Positions 52,784-63,663 are shown, numbered from the stretch's first letter. The stretch: DNA of 64,000 bases from Calothrix sp. NIES-4105 (GCF_002368415.1 NZ_AP018290.1:9601717-9665716), one strand, 5' to 3'. A program made the numbers and translations. Notes: generated from the sequence alone by a model not told the origin.

Positions 52784-54151
52784 TTACTTACCAATTAAGG
52801 CTTTAAACCGCGCGTCGTCTCTAATACTAGCAAAGGCTGCATCATTTTTTGCCTTTCTTGGACACTCATAGCGGTTGATATTTATAGCTTTTTGCAAAGT
52901 TTCTATTGCTAGGTCTATATTATTTAATAAAGCAAGACATCGGGCTTTGTTATAATATAATTGATAATCGTATGAGTAAAATGACGGTTGTAATTTGATG
53001 ACTTCATCAAAAGATTCTATCGCTTTTTCTAATTTTTCCATACTTATAAACAGAAGACCTAAACTATACCACGCGCTATAGTAATCTGGTTTATATTTAA
53101 TTGTTTGATGGTAACAATATATGGCATCTTCGTAACGTTGCAACTTATCTAACGCGGCGGCTTTATAATACCACGCTAAATAATCATCTTGTTTAATATT
53201 AATGATTTGGGTATAAATTTCTATCGCTTCTTCGTAATTTCCTGAGTTGCGAAGTTGATTACCAAGTGGGCGCCGTTGCAGAACAAAAGCTGTGTTACGA
53301 CTTGTTTGCGCTTCTTCAAAACGTTCTAATTTGTTAAGTGGATAACTACGATTTTGCCAAGCAACAAAATAATCTGGGTTTTCTTCGATTGCTTTATCAT
53401 AAGAAGCTATAGCTTGTTCGTAACAACCCAGTTTTTCTAGGGCAAGACCTCGATTATTCCATGTATCGTAATATTGTTGAATTTCAAGAGATTTATCATA
53501 GCTGGTAACAGCATCTTGATAACTACCTAAATCAAGAAGTATATTTCCTCGAAAATACCATACTTCATAATCGTTAGGCTGAATTTCTACAGACTTATTA
53601 ATACTCTCAAGCGCTTCTGTGTATCTGTTGAGTCGATGGAGAATATTAGCTTTAGCTCGCCAAAGTTCTGCATCATCATATACTAGTTCTAAAGCTTGAT
53701 CATAACAAGCAACAATTTTTTCATCAAAACCTAGCTGTTCCCAGGCATCTGCGGCTCTACGGTAATAAATAACAGCTTTTTTGTCGTAATTTAGTAAATG
53801 TAAAGCCTGGGCAGCTTTTTCACAGTTTTGAGCGGCCTCTTCGTAGCGGTTTAATTCCCAAAGTAAAGTATCTAGTAATTCGTAAGCACAATCTAAATCA
53901 GGCTTTAATTGCCATGCTTTACACAAACTGGCTACTGCTTCTTCATATTGTCCTAATTCTTCAAAAGCTACGCCTCTGTGATACCAAACGTCATAATTGT
54001 TTGGTTGAATTTGTAACACTTGGTCAAATGCCACAATTGCAGCATCGTAGTCTTCTGACTCCATTAACCCTAAGCCACGATTTAACCAAACCAAGTAATG
54101 ATTTTCGGAATTCGCTGATAGCTGCTCATATTCGTTAGAATTTGACGACAT
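52784..54151 (-). CDS. Tetratricopeptide repeat protein
   Basis: A 455-residue protein made almost wholly of about eleven TPR units (for example WLNRGLGLMESEDYDAAIVAFDQVLQIQPNNYDVWYHRG). The C-terminus (RYECPRKAKNDAAFASIRDDARFKALIG) is the usual TPR end-cap. No signal peptide. It probably scaffolds protein complexes. The shorter TPR gene 130 bp upstream on the same strand ends in a similar cap, so they are likely paralogues. Confidence 0.88.
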   Translation of the reverse strand: MSSNSNEYEQLSANSENHYLVWLNRGLGLMESEDYDAAIVAFDQVLQIQPNNYDVWYHRGVAFEELGQYEEAVASLCKAWQLKPDLDCAYELLDTLLWELNRYEEAAQNCEKAAQALHLLNYDKKAVIYYRRAADAWEQLGFDEKIVACYDQALELVYDDAELWRAKANILHRLNRYTEALESINKSVEIQPNDYEVWYFRGNILLDLGSYQDAVTSYDKSLEIQQYYDTWNNRGLALEKLGCYEQAIASYDKAIEENPDYFVAWQNRSYPLNKLERFEEAQTSRNTAFVLQRRPLGNQLRNSGNYEEAIEIYTQIINIKQDDYLAWYYKAAALDKLQRYEDAIYCYHQTIKYKPDYYSAWYSLGLLFISMEKLEKAIESFDEVIKLQPSFYSYDYQLYYNKARCLALLNNIDLAIETLQKAININRYECPRKAKNDAAFASIRDDARFKALIGK

Positions 54152-54189
54152 CGTATAGTAAGGTAGCTTTGACGGTCAACTCAATTCTA

Positions 54190-54288
54190 ACCAATAGTGT
54201 GATCGATATGTAGGTTGGGGAGCCACCAGGAGTGCGGGAACCCCCCTCGCCCTTGGAGAGTGGCATCTTCTGGAAGCCAACCTACGGG
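54190..54288. repeat. TAGGTTGG-CCAACCTA hairpin repeat
   Basis: GTAGGTTGG (about 54210-54218) and CCAACCTAC (about 54278-54286) enclose GGGAACCCCCCTCGCCCTTGG. This is the kind of palindromic spacer element seen in many cyanobacterial genomes. It lies between the two TPR genes and may stop transcription of the upstream one. Confidence 0.6.
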
Positions 54289-54971
54289 TTGATTAACTCA
54301 CGGAAACGCGCGTCCAAACGAATCTCATCAAAATCAGCTTCCTTAATAGCTAAGTGACGATATTGATTTGGACTAAGTTGAATTGCTTGCTGTAGGCACT
54401 CAACAGCAGGTTGCACATCACCTAGCACAGCATGACAGCAAGCTTTGTTATACCACGTTGAGTCATCGTGTGGCTTCAATTTTAACGATTGGTCATAAGA
54501 TGCAATTGCTTCTTTTAAGTCCCCCATCTCGTACAACAACCAACCGCGACTGTACCAAGCGTTCTCATCATCTGGGTTGAGTTTCAACACAATATTGTAG
54601 CAAGAAAGCGCATCTTCGTAGCGTTCTAAATTTTCTAGTACGTTACCGCGATTGTACCAAGCAAAATCATCCAAATAGTTTATTCGCAAAGCGTTTTCAA
54701 AACATGTCAACGCTTCTTCATAGTCTTGTAGCTTATCGCAAAGCACTACACCTAGACCTATCCAGGCTTCTTGATAATTTGATTTGATTTTCAATGCTTG
54801 TCTGTAAGCTTTCACAGCATCTTCATACCGTCCCAAGTCATCTAGTGCTTCAGCATGGCAACACCATAACATGTGATTGTCGGTTTGCGTCGGCAATACT
54901 CTAGCACTATTAACCAACATATCAGAACGTCCTTCACCAGCATTAAGCATACTTCTCGCCCTAGAATTCAA
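54282..54971 (-). CDS. Tetratricopeptide repeat protein
   Basis: A 229-residue protein with about five TPR units (LGRYEDAVKAYRQALKIKSNYQEAWIGLG and similar), and an end-cap (RHLAIKEADFDEIRLDARFRELI) like that of the longer TPR protein at 52784. The first ~30 residues are not TPR. The start is uncertain: internal ATG codons exist. Confidence 0.82.
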   Translation of the reverse strand: MNSRARSMLNAGEGRSDMLVNSARVLPTQTDNHMLWCCHAEALDDLGRYEDAVKAYRQALKIKSNYQEAWIGLGVVLCDKLQDYEEALTCFENALRINYLDDFAWYNRGNVLENLERYEDALSCYNIVLKLNPDDENAWYSRGWLLYEMGDLKEAIASYDQSLKLKPHDDSTWYNKACCHAVLGDVQPAVECLQQAIQLSPNQYRHLAIKEADFDEIRLDARFRELINP

Positions 54972-55543
54972 TTTGTTTTATCTGGTTTTATCAGCGAAAA
55001 TACACCTACTTTCACGAGCAGGATTATACACTGTTTGTTATACAACAAGACTTATTTCGGTATTTTATAAGCCTTTTTACTTAAAGTGCCGCGTCTCTAA
55101 AGATACCTTGATATACGATGCCTAACACCTCTCCTTTGAAAGAGAAATCATTTGTCCTAAGACTGTAAAATACATATCCCTGATTCTCCTATTGGAGTAT
55201 CGCTTTACGACCGGCACCTGAGTGCCAGTTAATACAACTTTGGATAGATGATTTAGATTTGGCATCTTTCTGAGGTCAAAAGTTCGACACTGTTTAGACA
55301 AACTAATATTGTTAACTTCAATTCACAAAACACCACTTCCGGAATTTTTTATTTTTTATACTGTTAATATCGGCAAACGTTGATATTATGTTGCCAATGC
55401 TGCTTCAACGTCTGTATTTGTTTTAACAACTAGCAAATAAGATATGTATGATTAGTAACTTAGCATGAATTGTCACCAGTAATTAATCAGTTATAAAAGT
55501 TATGATTATAAATATTTGATAAAGATTGAGAGTAATATCATGT
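54972..55543. other. Intergenic region between TPR gene and cofG
   Basis: 572 bp without a supportable gene. A small hairpin CGGCACCTGAGTGCC lies near 55213-55227. No other structure recognised. The promoter of the TPR gene on the minus strand should be here. Confidence 0.4.
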
Positions 55544-56512
55544 CTAATTAATCGTCTGTCTCCATTTCGCAGTTGCCGTCTGTAATTTCTGATTTAACCA
55601 GCCGTCAAACTGGGGGTAAATGGGTAATCGCTTTTGAAGGCGCCAGTTTTTAGTCTTTAATATTCGTTCTAAGTCATTCTTCTGAAGATGAGGATAATCA
55701 GGATTTACTTCGTCTAATGGCCCAATTCCACCTAAATCACAAGCACCAGCTTCGATACAAGCGATTAACCACTCTTGATCTGGGACTAAATTAGGAGGAA
55801 TTTGGATAGTAATATCAGCAGGTAGAATTTTTCGTGCAGTAGAAATTACATATGGCAGATGATGGGGGTCAAAAGGTGGTGCATTTAAACTTTGTCCAGT
55901 TCCAGGACTGTGAGGTTGTAAAATAACCTCTTGGATGTGGTGGTAGTCAGAGTGAATTTGAGCGATTGCCTCCAAAGTATCCCACCAATCTTGTTCTATT
56001 TCACCAATCCCCAGCAGTAAACCTGTTGTAAAAGGTATTTTTAACTCACCTGCCCATTGTAATTGTTGCAATCTTTTAGATGGTACTTTACTCGGCGCCT
56101 GCTTATGCACAGTATTTAAAAGTTCAGGGGTTAACTGTTCTAACATTAACCCCATTGAAACGTTGACCTGCTTAAGTTTCTGCATTTCATCAAAGCTTAA
56201 TGGGCCCGCATTCGTATGCGGCAAAAAGCCCATTAATAGTGCCAACTCACACAATTCATATATCCGCTCAAACCAAGCTTGGCGCCGTGCCGACTGAGGA
56301 TGAACTTCACCACTTAGTATCAATATCTCGCATGTTTTTTCGGTATCTAATTGAGCTTGTAATTTTTTCAATATAATTTCAGCATGACTTAGAGTCATCC
56401 AAGGACTTTTACCCGGTTCCGCACGAAAGTTACAATAAGTACATTTATTAAAGCACTCGTAAGTAGGAACAATGGTATAAGCAGGACTGTAAGTAATAAT
56501 CGAAGAAGACAT
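55544..56512 (-). CDS. cofG: FO synthase subunit CofG
   Basis: A 322-residue radical SAM enzyme forming the deazaflavin FO with CofH. The iron-sulfur motif is CFNKCTYCNF (CxxxCxxC); EILILSGEVHPQS and FLPHTNAGPLSFDEM and GLLLGIGE follow. In cyanobacteria FO serves as antenna chromophore of photolyases. cofH is not adjacent, which is common in this phylum. Confidence 0.94.
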   Translation of the reverse strand: MSSSIITYSPAYTIVPTYECFNKCTYCNFRAEPGKSPWMTLSHAEIILKKLQAQLDTEKTCEILILSGEVHPQSARRQAWFERIYELCELALLMGFLPHTNAGPLSFDEMQKLKQVNVSMGLMLEQLTPELLNTVHKQAPSKVPSKRLQQLQWAGELKIPFTTGLLLGIGEIEQDWWDTLEAIAQIHSDYHHIQEVILQPHSPGTGQSLNAPPFDPHHLPYVISTARKILPADITIQIPPNLVPDQEWLIACIEAGACDLGGIGPLDEVNPDYPHLQKNDLERILKTKNWRLQKRLPIYPQFDGWLNQKLQTATAKWRQTIN

Positions 56513-56513
56513 A

Positions 56514-56648
56514 AGTTATAAGTTAGGAGTTAGCAGTTATAAGTTTGAAATTAAAAATTAGCAGTCAAAATTATTGATTATTTGAAACTCCCAAAGAGTA
56601 ACCTTCAGTTTCTAAGGCTCAACTCCTAACTCCGCGCCTCCTAACTTT
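56514..56648. repeat. TAGGAGT / AGTTATAAG repeats
   Basis: Direct, imperfect copies of AAGTTAGGAGTTAGCAGTTA-type sequence at the left and TCCTAACTCC in opposite orientation at the right (56623-56648). A second short tandem repeat family of this genome, also present at 22908-22941. Confidence 0.6.
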
Positions 56649-56649
56649 A

Positions 56650-57273
56650 TTAAGATTCTAGCCATATCATATCCTGCTGCTTGGCATAAATGCTTTTGAG
56701 ATGCTTTTTGACTGTATTGATTGTAATATAAAGTCGCGCGGCGATTTCTTTGTATGAGAGATTAGCTTTACGCAGTAACCAAACTTGAGTTTCGCGTTCG
56801 GTTAGACCGTATTTCTTTGCGTCTTGTATTGCTATACTGTGATTCGACTCATTACAATCTTCTAATGTAACAATTATATATTCCTCTGAATTATCATTCA
56901 TTTCCAACCAGCGCGCGCGGATTCGCACTTTTGTCGAGTTCTTCTCGACTTCAAACTCCATAAATATTTTGTCATTGGGAAAAATTTCGCGACTATCGAT
57001 TAGTGACTCGCAAACATTACAAATTTCTTCGGGGACTGCTTTTTCTAGGTATACACCTGGCACAAGCTGGTTACATAATTCACGTGCGTACTGATTTACA
57101 TGCAGTAATTTCATTTCGGATGTCAGTATTATTATCCCATCTACAAATCCTTCGATTACAGCCTGCAATAGGTACATTTGTTGTAATGGCTGCATATTCT
57201 TCATGGAATCACTAACAAAAGTATTACTTTTGGTAGATGCGGTGATATAATTATTTTGTGTTTGCGTACTCAT
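56650..57273 (-). CDS. PAS-LuxR transcriptional regulator
   Basis: A 207-residue regulator with an N-terminal PAS-like sensor (~30-125: LLQAVIEGFVDGIIILTSEMKLLHVNQYARELC) and a C-terminal LuxR/GerE HTH (YGLTERETQVWLLRKANLSYKEIAARLYITINTVKKHLKSIYAK). There is no receiver domain. An AGGAGA-like RBS precedes the ATG. The divergent gene at 57491 is 217 bp away; target genes are unknown. Confidence 0.88.
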   Translation of the reverse strand: MSTQTQNNYITASTKSNTFVSDSMKNMQPLQQMYLLQAVIEGFVDGIIILTSEMKLLHVNQYARELCNQLVPGVYLEKAVPEEICNVCESLIDSREIFPNDKIFMEFEVEKNSTKVRIRARWLEMNDNSEEYIIVTLEDCNESNHSIAIQDAKKYGLTERETQVWLLRKANLSYKEIAARLYITINTVKKHLKSIYAKQQDMIWLES

Positions 57274-57490
57274 ATTAGTCTCCTCATTTGGTTAGTTGTG
57301 TGTTTAAATACGTACTTATTAACGATTTAGCTAAATTGTGAAATAAGAGTATCTGTAGGCACAATGAGGAGGTAGTAATCTCTAGAATTATCCTGAAATA
57401 AATCCAGGTGGATTGAACTTTGCGGAATTAAGCTGAAGTTGGGTGAAGTTTTTAGTACGGTGCCTAAAATCAACTTATCTACCAATTACA

Positions 57491-58513
57491 ATGGATGCTT
57501 ACAATCTCAACCAATACTTTCCATTATCTGAACAGCATAAATATTTTTCCCAGTTACAAGGAAGAGTCGGTTTAACACGTCGTCGGGCTGAGTACTTTGT
57601 CAGATTATGGGCGTATTTGTTCCTCAAACAGCAGCATGAATTAGGCAGGCACATAAAGGCGCCTTTAACTGAACTTGAATTACCATCCGGGTTTGTGCCG
57701 TGTACACATCGTGAAGCGCAGGATGTATTTTACGGAGATTCTGACCGAGGCAGCGATAGGGCCGCAGGTATGATGATTGATAAGTTTGTTGGTTTAGGAT
57801 TAATCGAAAAGAAATTTGATGGTAATAGTATATGCATTCGCATCAAATCTTTATTGGCTCAAAATAGCTTGATTGATGCTAATACAATTGAATTATATCC
57901 TGATGCTTTTAACCCGCGAGTCGATGCTATTCCTGTAGCGACTTTTCTCGCGCGCTACTATCACTGGATTGATAATAAAAATGTTTTAGTTCCGCAGCGC
58001 ATCGCGCGGATTTTACGTGAATGGGCACAACTATACCCAACGTCCATGCGTGTATTGCGACGTCGTGACACTCAAAACGCCGTTGGATGTTATATTTTCT
58101 ACCCCGTAGCCAAAGAATCGGAAGACAGCTTTTTTATGTCGCCACGCAAAACTTTATATTTAGGGAGTCATATGGATGTAGACCCGATCAAAATGGCGGC
58201 GCCTCAAGACCTGGAATGCAACACTATACAAGTGCGAGCATGGCAAATCGATTTTCCCTACAAAAATAAAGCTAACATCGAGATGTTTCTTCTCGATTCT
58301 CAAGAAACCTTGATTAAAATGCAAGCCGACTATCCAAACCTGTGCGACATCTACACAATACCCTTACATCCAGCAGATGAGCAACTCGTATATACTTTAG
58401 GATTTCAGAATATTAGTCAAGACCAGCAACCACTACAGTGGATATATATGGCACTCGACACATTTTTAAAGCTTAATATCCCGCAGGTACTCTCAAATCT
58501 CAACTTTAATTAG
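57491..58513 (+). CDS. Conserved cyanobacterial hypothetical protein
   Basis: A 340-residue protein from ATG 57491; an upstream in-frame start at 57443 is less likely. The first ~130 residues look like a winged-helix region (YFSQLQGRVGLTRRRAEYFVRLWAYLFLKQ and MMIDKFVGLGLIEKKF). The remaining part (VPVATFLARYYHWIDNKNVLVPQRIARILREW...YTLGFQNISQDQQPLQWIYMALD) could be an alpha/beta effector domain. No family recognised. Divergent from the PAS-LuxR regulator. Confidence 0.75.
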   Translation: MDAYNLNQYFPLSEQHKYFSQLQGRVGLTRRRAEYFVRLWAYLFLKQQHELGRHIKAPLTELELPSGFVPCTHREAQDVFYGDSDRGSDRAAGMMIDKFVGLGLIEKKFDGNSICIRIKSLLAQNSLIDANTIELYPDAFNPRVDAIPVATFLARYYHWIDNKNVLVPQRIARILREWAQLYPTSMRVLRRRDTQNAVGCYIFYPVAKESEDSFFMSPRKTLYLGSHMDVDPIKMAAPQDLECNTIQVRAWQIDFPYKNKANIEMFLLDSQETLIKMQADYPNLCDIYTIPLHPADEQLVYTLGFQNISQDQQPLQWIYMALDTFLKLNIPQVLSNLNFN

Positions 58514-58619
58514 TGGTCTATGTGATTAATTTTGTCCGGTTGGTAGGGTGTGGAGGGCGCCGTTACAATCTTCAATAAAACCAAAAATCATCTGCGCCCG
58601 GAGCACCAACGAGGGCGCC

Positions 58620-58679
58620 GGTGCGTGACGCTAATAGTCTAATAGTCTTGAGTGGAGTTTTTTCGTAGCGTCACACACC
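58620..58679. repeat. GGTGCGTGACGCTA hairpin
   Basis: GGTGCGTGACGCTA (58620-58633) pairs with TAGCGTCACACACC (58666-58679). Both blocks also occur inside the MITE at 18023-18147, and the end block near 36864. GGCGCC sites flank it closely on both sides (58558, 58614). Confidence 0.7.
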
Positions 58680-58927
58680 CTACCCTTTGGGGGCGCCCAT
58701 CCCAAAAAATCATTTCGCTTAACCTCAAGTAAGTAACCACTTCTATATAAGTTAATTTTTGTTAATAATCCACGCAAATACAAGCTTTCAGCCGATTTAA
58801 ATTATTTACAAAAATATACCAAAAGTATGAAAGTTATTTAAATAACTGCTATGGGAGAGTAATTTTTAAGCCAAAACCCTTGTCTAACAAGCTTTTTAGC
58901 TCAAATATGTAGTAATTATTAAGATGC

Positions 58928-58956
58928 TTTACAAATAGAAACACTTAGATTAAGAT
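58928..58956 (+). promoter_or_regulatory. Probable psbA promoter
   Basis: TTTACA (58928-58933), 17 bp, TAAGAT (58951-58956). Spacing and sequence suit a sigma-70 type cyanobacterial psbA promoter and give a leader of about 55 nt. No strong Shine-Dalgarno precedes the ATG at 59018, as often in psbA genes. Confidence 0.5.
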
Positions 58957-59002
58957 AAGTTACATCAGGTAAAAAGACCTATCTGAAACATTCATCACAT
59001 AG

Positions 59003-60100
<1,098 letters not shown>

Positions 60101-60123
60101 TTCTAGCTGAATAACCAACGCTT

Positions 60124-60152
60124 AAGCGCTCCCTTTACGGGGGGCGCTTTTT
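60124..60152 (+). terminator. psbA terminator
   Basis: AAGCGCTCCC and GGGGGGCGCTT around a short loop, followed by TTTTT. 24 bp after the stop codon. Confidence 0.85.
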
Positions 60153-60206
60153 GCATGTCTGAGTAGGCGCCGAAACTTATTACACATATTAATATCTTTA
60201 TTATTT

Positions 60207-60290
60207 ACTAGCCCGACTACTGAGGAATTATCACTTGCTAAAATTAAGGAATTAATCGAACAACTTGATAATCAGAAGCCGAATGGTTAA
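60207..60290 (+). pseudogene. 5'-truncated antitoxin fragment before PIN toxin
   Basis: The frame ends TSPTTEELSLAKIKELIEQLDNQKPNG and overlaps the next ATG. This is the kind of acidic helical tail borne by antitoxins of PIN toxins. No ATG or N-terminal DNA-binding part is found upstream in frame before the psbA terminator, so only a remnant remains. Confidence 0.45.
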
Positions 60291-60768
60291 AAAGTATAAA
60301 ATATATCTCGATGTCTGTTGTTTAAATCGTCCATTTGATGACCAAACACAGCCGCGTATTCGTCTAGAAACTGAAGCAATTTTAGAAATTATTAGCCGTT
60401 GTCGAACTGAAGAATGGGAATTATTAAGTAGCACAGCTTTGGAGTTAGAGATTGCTAGAACCCCAGATTTAAAGAGAAGGGAGCAGGTACAAGAGGTATT
60501 ATCTATTGCTCAACAGAAAATTTTAGTAAATTCTGAAACTTCAAAGCGAGCCATAGATTTAATAGATTTTGGCATTAAAAATTTTGATGCGCTGCACATT
60601 GCTTGTGCAGAAGGTAACGCTGATATTTTTCTGACAACCGATAACCGTTTACTATCTAAAGCATTAAGCTATAGTAATAACCTGAATGTTGTTGTTGCTA
60701 ACCCAATGGTTTGGTGGGCAGAAGTTACCGATAATTTTTTAGAAGGAGAAGAAGATGACCCCAATTGA
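60283..60768 (+). CDS. PIN-domain toxin
   Basis: A 161-residue PIN-fold protein from ATG 60283 (MVKKYKIYLDVCCLNRPFDD: first Asp). Further acidic residues are in TALELEIARTPD, FGIKNFDALHIACAEG and IFLTTDNRLL. It is a probable RNase. Start chosen because it overlaps the antitoxin tail; six codons further upstream are also open. The next small gene overlaps its end by 14 bp. Confidence 0.82.
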   Translation: MVKKYKIYLDVCCLNRPFDDQTQPRIRLETEAILEIISRCRTEEWELLSSTALELEIARTPDLKRREQVQEVLSIAQQKILVNSETSKRAIDLIDFGIKNFDALHIACAEGNADIFLTTDNRLLSKALSYSNNLNVVVANPMVWWAEVTDNFLEGEEDDPN

Positions 60769-60961
60769 ATTATACAGAAAAGGATTTAAGGCGTTGGTAG
60801 ATGCTTTAGGGTATGCCGATGCTGTCCGCTTTATTCGTCAATTTGACTCAGGTAGTGGAGATTATACAACTGAGCGTCACCAATGGCTTGACTCTATAAC
60901 AATGGATGAAATCCTGGCAGATATCGAACAACGGCAGAGTAATGACAGTTTTGGGAAGTAA
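60755..60961 (+). CDS. Small protein downstream of PIN toxin
   Basis: A 68-residue protein (MTPIELYRKGFKALVDALGYADAVRFIRQFD...MDEILADIEQRQ). Its overlap with the toxin gene shows translational coupling, and such small helical proteins commonly accompany this PIN subtype in cyanobacteria. It could be the true antitoxin partner. AGAAGGAGAAGAAG precedes the ATG as an RBS. Confidence 0.72.
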   Translation: MTPIELYRKGFKALVDALGYADAVRFIRQFDSGSGDYTTERHQWLDSITMDEILADIEQRQSNDSFGK

Positions 60962-61016
60962 TAGCTCGAATTATCAGAAGAGTAAACAATTATACAGCCC
61001 TAGAGGAGAGTCAACC

Positions 61017-61326
61017 ATGAATTTAGAGGAGGGACGAGTTATCAAGCTTAAAACGGCTTATGGAAAAGATTATATACTGAGTACACTCGAATGGTATTTA
61101 TAAATATGAATTAGGCATTAGTTACGAAAATCAAGATAAATGTCGTGTAGAGTTCGAGCGTCTATGGTTTAATAATCAGCTTTTACTAAAATTTGAGTCG
61201 AGGAATGTTGAAGTTTTCAAAGATAATTATACTAGAGAATTACAATACTCTTTGAATTGGTCGCAGTTAGTACTACCTTCACTGCTGCCAAAAGCTGGTA
61301 ATTCTAAAATAATTTGGTTTAAATAA
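61017..61326 (+). pseudogene. Small hypothetical gene with a frameshift
   Basis: ATG 61017 follows AGGAGAG at a good distance and encodes MNLEEGRVIKLKTAYGKDYILSTLEWYL before a TAA (61101-61103). Another frame continues at once from about 61089 with NGIYKYELGISYENQDKCRVEFERLWFNNQLLLKFESRN...KIIWFK to a stop at 61326. One indel near 61085-61095 would join both parts to ~103 residues. No family is recognised. Confidence 0.5.
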
Positions 61327-61353
61327 ATAATTTTAGTTTACCATACACGGTGG

Positions 61354-63546
61354 TTAAATAGGAATTTCAATAATAAACTCGGCGCCATTACCTGGTTCAG
61401 AAAAGCAAGTTAGTGTACCACCGTGGGTTTCTTCAACTATTTGACGACTAATAGATAAACCTAAACCTGTGCCTTTACCAACACCTTTAGTTGTAAATAA
61501 ATGTTCAAATACTTTTTGTTTAACTTCGTCAGACATTCCAAGTCCATTATCTTTGATTTTGATAATAGCTTGCGTCGTTAGCACGGATGTGCTAATAACA
61601 ATTTTATTTGGGTTCGCTTCGACTTCTGTAAACGTTTTACCTTCATTAGAATCATCAAGTGCGTCTATAGCGTTGGCAATTAAATTCATAATTACTTGAT
61701 TCAATTGCCCTGGATAGCAATTAACCATCGGCAATTCGCCGTATTCTTTGATAATTTGTATTTCTGGACGAAAACTATTGCCTTTTAAACGATGTTTCAG
61801 AATTAATATAGTACTATCTATACCTTCGTGGATATTATAAGGAACTTTGCTTGCAGTATCACTACGGGAAAATGTTCGTAAAGAAATACTAATCTCTTTA
61901 ATTCTAGTAACTCCGACTTGCATTGAAGCCACCATTTTGGGCATGTCTTCTAAAATGTATTCAACATCTATTGTTTCGGCATCTTCTTCGATTTCTTCGC
62001 CTGGTTCAGGGAAATGTTGATGGTAAAGTTGTATATGATTAACTAAATCTTGAACATATCCTTCCAAACATTTGAGATTACCCGATATAAAACCAACAGG
62101 ATTATTTATTTCATGAGCTACCCCAGCAACTAATTGTCCTAAAGTAGACATTTTTTCGCTTTGAATAAGTTGAAGTTGAGACTGTTGTAACTCACTCATC
62201 GCTTCTTCTAAATTTTTGACGGTTTTTTCAAGCTCTGAGTTGAGTTCACGTAATCGGGTAATATAAACGTAACTAGAAATTCCAATTGTTGAAGCAATCA
62301 AAGCTAACATAGGTGATAGTACAGGAATCCACCACCCAAATAAAAAAATAATATAGCTAATAATGCCAATACTTATGATACTTGATAGTAATAGGGTATT
62401 AATGCGGATGAGGTAGGACAAAGCTTTTGTATTTCGCCATTTCCAACCAAGAGTGGCTATTAGCAAAACCCATAAAAAAATCCATAGGTACTCTAATGAG
62501 TCATGCCAAGTATAAATCGACGGGCGCCCATCCAGCACAGAACTTAATACTTGACTTGCTAACGTTGCCTGAATTTCTACCCCAGGTGTCCTTTCTGGTG
62601 TAGACGAAAATCCACGACTGTAAGGTGTATAAAAAGCATCATTTAAACTTTGTGCCTTGGCGCCGATTAATACAATACGGTCGCGCATCAAATCCCCAGA
62701 AATGCGTCCCTCAAGAACATCCATGAGCGAAACATAACTGAATGACTTTGCCTGACCACGGTAATTCATTATAATTTGATAGCCGCCAGCATCCGCATTA
62801 ATATAGCTACCATCATTTGCCTCAAAAGGATGAAAAATAGTATTTTTGAACTTAATAGAACCATCGGGAGCAGTTTCGGGTTTAATACCTTCTTTTTCCA
62901 GATAAGCTGCTGCAAGAACTAAACCCAAACTTGGTAATGGATTCCCTGGTTCAGGAAAAAGCACTCCGCGACGTATCACCCCATCAATATCAACAGTTAT
63001 ATCATTTGAACCTGTTTGACCTTTATCACCAAGTATAGGAGGAGGGTCAATTTTTGAATTAAACCCGTTTTCAACTATCTTTTGAATACCGTAGAGATTA
63101 GGAGTAGTTTTATAAATTTCTAATAGTTCAGCGTGACCTGGTTCGACTGGTAAATTGCGGTATAAATCTAAACCAATTATTCTAGGCTGCTGTTCTTTAA
63201 TTTTATTGATTAACCGAGCTAAATCTTTATCCGCAAAAGGCCATTGTTGAAAGCGCGTTATATCTGACTCTTCAATTCCTATAATTACAAATCTTGTGTC
63301 TACTGGTTCAGCAGGACGCAAGCGAAATCTTATGTCCAAAGCAGCTAATTCCAAAGGTTGAAGCCAACCCAACAATCGAATCCCAATTATCAACCCTGTA
63401 ACACCTGGTGCTATTACCAACGTCCCATGCCATTTACGGCTTGTTTTCGTGATTTTACTGACTATCTTACTGACTTTTTTCGCGCTATCAGATGAATTGG
63501 CGCCGATCTCGAAACGCTTTAACAGCTCGGTATAAAAAGATTTCAT
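61354..63546 (-). CDS. CHASE2 domain sensor histidine kinase
   Basis: A 730-residue membrane kinase. An N-terminal membrane segment (LVIAPGVTGLIIGIRLLGWL) is followed by an extracytoplasmic CHASE2 domain (~70-345: PLELAALDIRFRLRP, RFVIIGIEESDI, PRIIGLDLYRNLPVE, DRIVLIGAKAQSLND, PGVEIQATLASQVLS). Three further membrane helices lie at ~350-430. A coiled coil (~430-465) leads to the H-box LVAGVAHEINNPVGFI, and then N (QVIMNLIANAIDAL), G1 (DNGLGM) and G2 (GKGTGLGLSISRQIVEETHGG) motifs. The extracellular signal is unknown. It is on the same strand as, and downstream of, the DUF928 gene. Confidence 0.93.
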   Translation of the reverse strand: MKSFYTELLKRFEIGANSSDSAKKVSKIVSKITKTSRKWHGTLVIAPGVTGLIIGIRLLGWLQPLELAALDIRFRLRPAEPVDTRFVIIGIEESDITRFQQWPFADKDLARLINKIKEQQPRIIGLDLYRNLPVEPGHAELLEIYKTTPNLYGIQKIVENGFNSKIDPPPILGDKGQTGSNDITVDIDGVIRRGVLFPEPGNPLPSLGLVLAAAYLEKEGIKPETAPDGSIKFKNTIFHPFEANDGSYINADAGGYQIIMNYRGQAKSFSYVSLMDVLEGRISGDLMRDRIVLIGAKAQSLNDAFYTPYSRGFSSTPERTPGVEIQATLASQVLSSVLDGRPSIYTWHDSLEYLWIFLWVLLIATLGWKWRNTKALSYLIRINTLLLSSIISIGIISYIIFLFGWWIPVLSPMLALIASTIGISSYVYITRLRELNSELEKTVKNLEEAMSELQQSQLQLIQSEKMSTLGQLVAGVAHEINNPVGFISGNLKCLEGYVQDLVNHIQLYHQHFPEPGEEIEEDAETIDVEYILEDMPKMVASMQVGVTRIKEISISLRTFSRSDTASKVPYNIHEGIDSTILILKHRLKGNSFRPEIQIIKEYGELPMVNCYPGQLNQVIMNLIANAIDALDDSNEGKTFTEVEANPNKIVISTSVLTTQAIIKIKDNGLGMSDEVKQKVFEHLFTTKGVGKGTGLGLSISRQIVEETHGGTLTCFSEPGNGAEFIIEIPI

Positions 63547-63663
63547 TGTCGTCGTTTTTAAGAACCAGTAATCAGTGCCTTGACATTTAAAGCACTTATT
63601 GTTTCTAGTGTTCCCAAAACAGGGGCGTTTATCTTCACACTCGCTTAAAAATATAACCGTAGG

